From assembly GCA_037074765.1 (NCBI GenBank), contig JBAMDO010000423.1, forward strand, positions 1 to 21,906: 21,906 bases of DNA, read 5' to 3'. Source of the stretch: Mansonella perstans (Eukaryota > Nematoda > Chromadorea > Rhabditida > Onchocercidae). Of this stretch, positions 1 to 10,100 are shown piece after piece (position 1 is the first letter of the stretch; the number at the start of each line of letters is the position of its first letter). Position numbers and translations under genes: made by a program. The notes beneath the pieces are model-generated. The model did not search any database. It worked only from the letters and a program-made list of their open reading frames with translations, and was not told the origin of the DNA.

Positions 1-1061
1 TATTAAGTTTATTTTAGCTAATCTGTCTTAAATGGAATTTTGAAACTAAATTATTTGATTAACTTAGCAAAGTAAATACCTCCTTATTTATTATCATTTT
101 TTCATTGTTATTACTGCTATTATTTTCATCATCGTCACATTAACATTGTTATCATTATTACAACTATTGTTACAAATATTATTATTATTACTATCATCAT
201 TCCTATCTACTAAATGAATAAAATGAAAATCAAAATAATTATTATTATTCCAGGCATTATTTATTCAATAAAATCGTAAGAAAATAAATTCATTTATTTA
301 AAATTTGCCAAATGAGAAATTAAAAAAGAAGCAAGAAATCATATGCATATTTTATAGCTCAAAAAATGAATTAATTATTTGCTTATTCAAACTTTGTGTT
401 TTATGCTATACTTTAATCATTTTACTTTTCGTTCTTTAATTTTTTTTCCATATTCTTTTTTTGCCAATATTTTTGTTGTTATATTATTTGAGAATTATAG
501 TTGTTATTATCATTGTTATATTGTTATTGTTATTCCTAAATGCTACTCATTATATTAATATTTGTTATTATTATTTTGATATCATTTAAAAATGTGACTC
601 TGTCTAGAAATATTTCATTTTTTTTGCCTTTTTTTTCTTGTTTATTTGCTAATTTTTGACTTTCTGGTTTTCTGCTTTTTTATTTTTACCTATGACCTAA
701 TAGGAATGGTGTGTCAAATGAAATTTGGTATAAATAGGGCTAAAAATTAAATTTTTTATTTAATTTAATTTTCACATAATTTTATGAAAAATTGATTACT
801 TTGATTTCTTTCAGTTTCTGTTCCATTACTTTACTCCTTCACTTGCATGCTTTTTTTTCTCTAACTTTTGTGCACACATATTTGTTTTTATTTGATTTCT
901 GTTAAAAAAGGAAAGAAAAGGAGAAAAAGGAAAACAAGAAATAATGCTTGGATTGTTTTTTTCAAGAGCATTTTCGGAAGAGATAATTAATTTTATTACG
1001 ATGAATTTTTAATTTATTAGAAAATAAACAATCAGCAAAAAGCAAACTAACAACAAAATCG
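1..1061. other. AT-rich upstream region / 5' flank or 5' intron
   Basis: I see no gene here. Positions about 90-250 and 480-580 are low-complexity ATT/ATC trinucleotide-like DNA, and several T runs follow. TTTATTAG at 1013-1020 is a plausible 3' splice site 41 bases before the ATG. It could take a spliced leader, as many nematode mRNAs do, or join an upstream coding exon, since the frame is open from 1005. No promoter element can be recognised with confidence. Confidence 0.5.
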
Positions 1062-1196
1062 ATGATGACACTTGGCATTGATGAAATTGCTAGGTTGGCA
1101 GCGGAGGAAGCAAAGAAAGAGCAAACTCAAATTGATGATGGATTTGGCCGTGGAAGTGGACGAAGATTACCGCTTAATTCTGCGTCAAAAGAAAAA
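1062..1196 (+). CDS. unc-2: unc-2 exon 1 in window: cytoplasmic N-terminus
   Basis: Forty-five codons start [17 protein letters not shown] and end in SASKEK before a GTTAGT donor (phase 0). [16 protein letters not shown] resembles an UNC-2 N-terminal sequence as I remember it. The segment is charged and cytoplasmic, with a Gly/Arg patch (GFGRGSGRR) near its end. The double ATG at 1062/1065 is the first in frame after a TGA at 1002. The frame is open from 1005 past a possible acceptor at 1020, so a longer N-terminus from upstream exons cannot be excluded. Confidence 0.8.
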
Positions 1197-4100
1197 GTTA
1201 GTTTTTAATTTAAAAAGCTATGGTAATTAAGAATTCCAATTTTAAATACATGCAAGAAATGAGAGAATAAAAAGAAGAAGAATGAGAGAGAAAAAGTACA
1301 TTTGTAGATAATTATTTAATGCTATCCCAGTCATTGACTAGTTGCTTAATCCTACTTGGTGATGATGATATAAAAGTGATTGTAGTGATGATGATAATGA
1401 TAACGATGATAAGGATGATGATAACATGATGTTCTGATGAATGGTAAAAAATTACAAGGTTTTATTGGCAATTCAAAAAAGAAATGAAGTAATAGTTTTA
1501 ATAAACATATACTTTCCAGTACTTGCTTTTTCATACTTTAACAATAAAACAATTTCTATTGCTTCATTTTTTTTTAAAATATTTTCAACACAATGATGGT
1601 CAATGATGGTTGAAATAATATGGTATAAATATATGTGGTTCATATAATATCCTTATATAATTAATAATTCAAAATGAATCAAAATTGATCTATAATTATT
1701 AAATATACATTAATTAGTTAAATGAATACCTGGCACTTAGCTAATGCAGATGGCATCACTTTTTTGCATCAATAATGTTTTGAATTTTTAAGCATCCTAG
1801 AGATTTAGCTTAAAAAATGTTAAAAAATGGAAGGAATATGACAATTCGAGAAGATTATTTTTAAATTCGTTAACCACATGTTTTAAATTCTACTTTCGAT
1901 TTTGCTAACTACTAGTAGCAGTTTTAGTTACTATCCACTTTTAGTATCATTAGTTTTGGTACTACTAGTACTACTATCCGCTTTTACTTTTAATGAAGTG
2001 CGAAACTTATTATTACTGTTTGTTCCCACTGTTGAACTTTTTAAATTGATTACATCAAAATTTTAACATTAAACTTTTTATTTTGTGAAATTCGTAATTT
2101 GATCAAATTAACTTATGATTGCAAATGCAATGCAAGCATTTAATAATTTTCAGGAAGAAATGATGGATAAAAACAAACAGACAATTTTTGCACAGTTGTT
2201 TTCACTTTATTGAAGAAAATATGAATAGAAATATTTTCATAATTAATTTTATGTATAAATATTTTATGTTATTTACTTATATAAGTGCTATAAAAATTTT
2301 TAAAAAAAAGCAAGCTTCCTAAAACATAATTAAGATAATTAAGCCATCAAAACCTTAGCTTGAATTATTAACAGTTATGGACATATGTGGACAATTTTGG
2401 TAACAAATAATTAGTTAACTTTTTTCAGACTTGACTTGTGAAAAAAAAGGAAATGGCTAGGCTTGATTTTTTTTTGGCTGTATTTAAAACTAACGAAGTG
2501 TTTTATGATATGCGACACTTAGAAGAATTAAAAGATTCGAAATCAATTGTTCAGTTAGCAGTGAAAGTCATTTTAGACTTGCAGTTGCTGCAAGCCTAAT
2601 AATGTAAGCTGATAATTAGCTATTTATTGACAGAGCTAAAAGGTACACATGAATATTTCGACTTATTATTATTAGCTGCATTAAAAAACCTTAAATTAAC
2701 TTCTAGGGTCCAACATCGTTATTCATATTCAGCGAGGATAATATCATTCGACGAAATGCTAAAGCAATCATCGAATGGGGACCATTTGAATATTTCATCC
2801 TTCTTACAATTATCGGGAATTGTGTGGTACTTGCATTGGAACAACATCTGCCAAAAAACGACAAAATGCCACTCGCCGAAATGTTGGTTAGTGGACATCT
2901 CTCTTTTTTCTCATTTCTAATTTTCGAATAATTAATTTTTAAAAAATTTGCTTGAAATTTCCTACCATTTAAAAAAACTGAAATGATGTAATTCAGTTTA
3001 ATTCTATAAATCAAATTCTAAAATATATTCATTGTGACGCATGAATCAAATTCTTCAAACGAATAATCAGTATTTCTTGTAAGATTGGACGATTTGAAAC
3101 TTTTTTAAAAGTTATTTTAGCCTCCTATCATGCTAATTTCATCTTATCATTATCTTTTCATTTAAATTTCAGTTATTCCAAAAATTTTCAGTTTTATTTT
3201 ATGTTTTTTTCATTCGAAAATTTGTCTATCAGTTTTCATTTAATTCTTTTTTCTTCTTCAGTTTGCAATGTTTCTTGTAAATTTTACTTTTGTAAATTTT
3301 TTTCTACAAGTTTTATTTTTGATTTTTATAAAAAAGTTTGCAAAAATTTCAAACTTTATTGCAAAAAAATTTGAACATTTACTTATATATTTCTTTTTTT
3401 ACTTCCAATGAAGATAGAATTTTTTGACAATTTTTTTTCGAATTATTGCAATACACCTTAATTTTATTTTAATTAAAGTGCGCTCAATTTTAATATGCAA
3501 GAAAATTTTTAAGTTACTTTCTTTTTTTTCAAAAAGGATTTTTATTAAAATTTTTAGGAATTTTTATTTTTTAGTCGTTAGAATATCTCTCTTATACTTT
3601 TTAAGTAAGAATGCGTAAAAGTTTTAAACATGTCAGTATTTCAGCATATCAACACACATTTTATAATCAAAAAGCGGAAAAAAAATCGAGCAAAATTTTG
3701 TTTCATCCGAAATCTTTTAGGAATGCGAGACTGAAAATGGAAGTGTTGAAAGTTTTAAATTTTTGCTGGTGAAAGAGTGAAAAGTTGCTCAAAATAAACA
3801 TCAGTTTGGGAAAACTGCAACCGATCTATTTGCATATGATGCTTAAATACCGATGGAAAAGATGTGAAAGATAAAGGGAAAGAGAAAAAAGAGAGAAGGA
3901 GAGAGAAAGAGGAAGTAATTTTAGAAATTTTCGATTTAAAACATATTCTGGAAATATGTTAATGTTGCATGAAATCAAGCAGAATAGTTGATAAAGTGAC
4001 TTTTTTGTGACGCAAATTTTTTCATGACGTACGTTATTTTTCCAGTACATATGATTGTCTCTTTGCTAGTTCCATATTTTAATCGGAACATTGAAACAAG

Positions 4101-7100
4101 GAATAAATGCTACAAAGAGAGAGAAAGAGAGAAAAAAATTAGCAAAAATCGTTATAAAGTGATAAGGAAAAATTTTTAAAATACTAATTTTAATCAAATT
4201 ACAACAAGTAATTTGATTAAATTACATTAGTCTTTCATTTAATCTAAGTCTAAGGATCGAATCATATTACTAAATTTGAAATAAAATTTATTTTCTCATT
4301 TATTTCATTTTTTTGTTTTACTTTACTTAAATTTCATTATTCTTTACTTAATGTTTTATTTCATTATTTCATTTCGTTACTTCACAAATATCATTTCTTC
4401 ACATTTTACAAAAAGAAATGAACTGTAACAAAAGTATAAAATTTTTTCAAATATGCATTTTGATAAATAGAGTTTTCCGGTTATTTTTGTGGCTACTCAT
4501 TAAATGGGATTAAATAAGATGAGCAATTCAGTGTTACCATTTATTGTAATTTGCATGGCTTAGGGCCTGAAATGAAAAACGAAAAAACGAAATCTATATT
4601 TAAAAACTATGATATGCAAGCAATGGAAATTTATATTTAAAACTATGATATCCTACAAATTATTTAAGAAATTGCTTGCGAAAAAGAAAGAAAAAAAATG
4701 AGAGAAAGAGAGAGAGAGAGGGAAAATAAGGGCAAACATGTTAAATTAAATATTATATAACGGTTTAAAATGAATTAATAATGTTTAATTACAAAATGAA
4801 AAAAAATTTTCATAAATTGAAAACCGAAATTCCGAAATAAAATTTAATGCGAAACAAATTGTTTTTTTTATTTTTTCTTGTTTTTCGTGAAATAAATGTC
4901 ATAAAAAATAATTTGCAATAATTTGTTTTTTTGATTTTTCTTGAAAAAATTGAATTACAAAATTAGATTTAATTAAAAGAATTTAACTAAGGGAAATTTG
5001 AAAGATAATACGGTTACAGTAGGAGAATGAAATTTGTCTGAAACAATTCCATAAGTTCCTTATTATTTTAAAATCATTGTTTAACATTGAACGAAATCGA
5101 TAGTGTTAATATGATTAAAGATGAGAGAGGAAGAAAGAGGAAAGATAAAATTTAAAAAAAAAAATTTAGACATAGGTATCTTAAATGATGCTTGTGCCGT
5201 ATAATTTTTCTTGGATCCCAAATCCACATATAAAAATCAATACAATAAACTTATTAAAATAGTGTTAATGAATTTAATGAATTTGCTAATTAGGCTATAA
5301 AATTGTTAGAACTACAAATGACTGATTCAGTCTCATTCTTCGATTTGCAGTTTTCATTTTTCATAAATTTTCAGCTTTACTTTAATTTAGCATATTTCTG
5401 GGGAAAATTTCCGGGATTGTTATCATCTTCATAATTTCGCATTTGTTTGACATATAAATGGTTGGAAAACGGATTTGTTGAAATTAGAAAATGAAAAGGA
5501 AGAGACGAAAAAATCAAATTTTTAATACTGGAAAGTTAAAAGGAAAATTTATAGTTGCTTTTTTGTTTGAAATTTTTTTAGTTCTTTTCTGGTACAAACA
5601 ATTAAAGCAAATTTTTTCATTTCAAATAAATATTAAAATACACTTGAATAGTTGTGAAATCCAGTAGTTTTGTTTGATAAAAGTTTTCCATTTTAAGCTT
5701 AAAATTAAATCTACAAAAAGTGCAAAAGAATAGACAAAAGAGCAAAAAAGAAAAAGAAGAGAAATTAAAATTCAGTAGTTTTTTCTTCGCAACTTACTGT
5801 CATTAATTGGGTCGAATTTTTTACTGTTTTCGATTTCTAAAGTATTTTCTTATGATTTAGTGCTTACTGTTCTTACATTAATTTTTTTAAAAACGAAGCA
5901 TTAATTAATAAATCTTAGAAAAAATTTTTGTCAAAAAATAGCGAAGTTTTCATAATAGAAAAGCACTTTTATTTTATATCCAAATTGAATCATTGCCAAA
6001 CATTCGATCTTTTTAACTCTGGATACATTGAAATGCCAATTAGTGATTAATTTTAATTATATTGTTCCATATTCATCGTAATTTTATAATTTTAAATATG
6101 TGAAATTCTGTTTATAATTTCAAATCCACACCATTTAGGGTGATTGTAATTGCAATTTATCGTAGAAAAATACGCAATAATTTTACCGCATATGGATAAG
6201 CATTAAATTTGATGAAAGTGGTCGTAGAAAAAATCACTTATATTGATCGATTTATCACAGAACAAATTACTCACAAAGTTGATCGAATCACAAATGACAA
6301 TTATAAAATGAGTCGAATTATCAGAGAAAAATTACTTAAAAGTTGATCGAATCATTATATCTCATCTATGAAAAAGTTAAAATTCTCCTAATTTTAATTC
6401 TTTTTTATTTTCTTTGCAGGAACATACAGAGCCATATTTCATGGGCATTTTTTGCTTCGAGTTCATATTAAAAGTAATAGCATTTGGATTTGTCCTTCAT
6501 AAAGGATCATATCTTCGCTCAGGATGGAATATTATGGATTTTATTGTTGTTGCATCCGGGTAAGTAACTGTTAACTTCTGTCTATTGCTTTATTATTTTT
6601 AAACTAAAGATATTCATTAATTATGCAAACATTTACTACACTTAATAAAAAAGCAGTTGACTTTTTCTTGAGCTTTAAAAATTTCCTTATAATAAGAACA
6701 ATGAAAAAAGAAAAAAGATTATCGAGAATGGAATATTGCAATACCGAATGATTACATACAAAAATTATTATCTTTGCTAAATGATTTAAAGACTTTCTTA
6801 TTCTTATGGCAAAATTTTATTTCAATGTATTTCAGTGTAGTAACAATGATGCCTTTTATAAATTTATCGGATGGCGAAGGACGAGGTTCAATCGATTTAA
6901 GGACACTTCGAGCTGTTCGTGTCCTCAGGCCACTCAAACTTGTCTCAGGCATACCAAGTAATTTTTTTTTTTTTTTGTTAACTGTAATTTAATTATAATG
7001 AAAGTACAGTAAGAAAATGAGCATTTTTGGTTCTGTGAAACAAAAATGCTCATCAATTATGATGATAGTTCCTATATATTTTGTACAGTTTCAAGTTTTC

Positions 7101-10100
7101 TTTTTGTTTTTTATTATTTATAATAACCATTTTAAAATGCACGAAATTTTCAATCACAATGGCAAGCTGATACAATTTTGATTAAAAATTTTCAGATTTT
7201 TAGTTATAATTTGATATTCTCACAAATTTAAATTCAGATAAGTTGAAAATTTTTAAAGTTTCATTAGCAGTGTTGTTTTTTATCTTTTTAGCAATTCTAA
7301 TTTACAAAAGTCTCAAATTTCATTGTTTAATTTTACAGGCTTACAAGTAGTATTAAAATCAATACTGTATGCGATGGCACCATTGTTACAAATTGGCTTG
7401 TTAGTTCTCTTTGCAATCGTTATTTTTGCAATTATTGGATTAGAATTTTATTCTGGTATATTCCATTCTGCGTGTTATAATGCCTATGGTGAAATTGAAA
7501 ATCTTAGTGAACGCCCATTTCCATGGTTAGTTTTTTTTAAACTTATTTTTTATTTTCATTTTATAAATGATAAAAACATCAAGTGTTCATTAAATAAATA
7601 AAGAATTTTTTACAAAATTTCGGAAAAAAAAGATTGATTTGATATTTGCTAAAAAATAAATATAATTGGAAATTGATTCAGATGTATTAATTACGATATT
7701 GTCCAGTTAGCGCTGAAAAATATCGCTTTATATTGCTTCAAAATTTTTGAGTACTATTAATTACAGTTCAAATAAATCAGCAGCAACGGGTGCATATAAC
7801 TGTGACGTTAAGGGTACAGTATGTCTTACTCAATGGATTGGACCGAATTATGGTATAACTTCATTTGATAATATTGCATTTGCTATGATTACTGTATTTC
7901 AATGTATTACTATGGAGGGATGGACTACTGTAATGTATTATGTTAGTTATTTTATTCAATTTTTTTGCCATAAATTAAAACAACATTTTTAATTAGAATG
8001 CTTTCTTTTTCCTTTGAATGAAATGCAAATCAAAGGTCAGAGTTTGTTTCGAATTTTTGAAAATTAAAAGATAATTATGCAAACAAGTTCCTACGTTTTT
8101 TATGGTAATTATTGACAATTACATTTAAATGTAATTCATACATTCGGTAATGTAAATGTTGTCGGTGGAATAGTACTGTAAAATGACTTTCCAATTTAAT
8201 TTCAATTTTACTCTGAAATTAGCAGGAAAACAAATTAATGCGTGTATCTGTTCAAACTTCTACATTTTTATATGTTTTGGTATCATTTCATAGAATTCCG
8301 AAAAAAATTTACGTAAATCAATGAAACATTTCATTATTCTCAGCACTTAAAAAAAATTAACCAAAGAAAACTTTTAAATTTACAAATGAGAATTTGATTT
8401 AATTATTTGTTCAGATCATTCATATGATCGATTTAATTATAATTTTTTACTATGTATGAAATGGGTGCATTTTAATAATTTAAAAATCATTTTCAAAAAA
8501 GAATTTTTTAAATTAAAAAAAATTTAAGCCGATAGAAAAAAAATCATTTATTTGCAGACGAATGATTCACTTGGTAGTACATATAATTGGGCTTATTTTA
8601 TACCTCTAATTGTTCTTGGCTCTTTTTTTATGCTCAATTTGGTCCTTGGAGTCTTGTCCGGGTAAATTTTTCATTTCAAACATAGTGTATTGAAATTTTT
8701 GTAAATTTTTACATCAATGAATTATTTATACGATCAATTCATTCTTTACGCGGAAAATTTCGAAGATTTATCAGCAATGGGGATGTTAATATTTGCTGCG
8801 AAAGCAAAACGATAACTTCTAATGATGTCAAGAAAATATTTGCACTCGGATTTACTTGGCTAACTTTACTTTTCCATATTTAAATGCCTTAACCGCCGCT
8901 ATTTACGTACTCGATTCCTAACATTTAAAACGCTCCGACTTGAATCAGAAGGGAGCAGAAGTTTTTCATTCTTTTTTAAAAGCATAAAATTGGTGATTAA
9001 ATTCGACGCATAGTGAAATGGTCGCATCAATTTGATCATTTCAGAATAGTCTATTTTTATTATAAATTCTTGCCCTTTTCCTTTTGTTTATTAATGTTTT
9101 TTTGTTAGATCTTGGTTTTTATAACCGTTTGAGGCACTATCTCGACGTTACTCATGTGACTATGATTAAATTCCTTTTTGATAGTAGCAGACAACAGCTA
9201 CTTTTATTACCGTTGCGTCACACAGGTGGCCAAAATTCAATCCTTTTCTTGTGGTAGTGCATATCTTTCGCTACAAATCCAATTTTAAACTTTATTCGTC
9301 AAAATTATTTTTCTTTTTTTTAAAATTATCCCAAACAATACCACTTACATTTACACAAATCTGGAAGAATTTGCAAAAAAAAAACAGCCATTTAATTGCA
9401 GTGAATTTGCAAAAGAACGTGAACGGGTTGAGAATCGTCGAGAATTCTTGAAACTACGTAGGCAGCAACAAATAGAACGTGAATTAAACGGTTATCTGGA
9501 ATGGATTTTAACTGCTGAAGAAGTAATTCTGAAAGAGGAACGTACTACTGAAGAAGAAAAAGCAGCTATTATGGAAGGTTTGGTTTTGTAGAAATATTAA
9601 AATGGAAAAAAAAATCAAAAATTGAATACGTTATATTTTGCTGTTCTGATTACAGTTTGCATTCAGGTCATTCGAATGCTACGTTTTTTTTAACACACAT
9701 TCCGGTCAAGAAAATTTTGCCTTCATATTAAAGTATTTCGGTTCTTTTTTTTTAAAACACAAGCAAAAATCTTGTCTTATTATTAAAAAGTGATGAAATA
9801 TTTTAAAAAAATATATAGAAAGAATTAGATGCAAATGTAGTGCAAATTATTTGTAGCTCGACGACGAACTGCGGCAAAAAAATTAAAACAAGCAAATAAG
9901 CAGCAAAGCACGGAAAGTACGGAAGATGATGTTGAGGAAGAAGATGAGTATGAAGAAGAATACCTGAATGATGAAAAGGAAGGTACAGTAATTATTATAT
10001 ATTAATTTGAATTAGATGAAGCGCCATGTTTTAAATTTTTCTACAAGTTCGCATTATAAAAACAAAAGTGTACTTACTCTTTAAGTGCTAATTTCTTATC

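Larger units (their letters stand above)
2887..6419. other. intron 2 (3,533 bp, the largest)
   Basis: The intron runs from GTTAGT to TTTGCAG. It contains several GA-rich purine tracts (3868-3916, 4117-4137, 4681-4722, 5122-5147), a perfect 14-bp hairpin (4189-4221) and a degenerate minisatellite (about 6221-6355). Short reading frames at 3424-3618 (+) and 3826-4050 (-) give low-complexity or repeat-derived peptides and are not supported as genes. No alternative channel exon was seen. Confidence 0.8.

Noticed and set aside
1352..1534. Minus-strand His/Tyr-rich frame
   Set aside because: Produced by the GAT microsatellite read on the opposite strand.
2627..2920. Open frame overlapping exon 2 on the + strand
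   Set aside because: It is a different frame from the strongly conserved IS1 peptide; its residues match nothing and it lacks a rationale.
3424..3618. 64-codon + strand frame in intron 2
   Set aside because: Low-complexity Phe/Ile/Lys peptide expected from T-rich DNA; no start context or similarity.
3826..4050. 74-codon minus-strand frame in intron 2
   Set aside because: Its Leu/Ser-rich half is the antisense of a GA purine tract; no recognisable domain.
6752..6952. Minus-strand frame antisense to exon 4
   Set aside because: Shadow of the conserved IS4 coding sequence.
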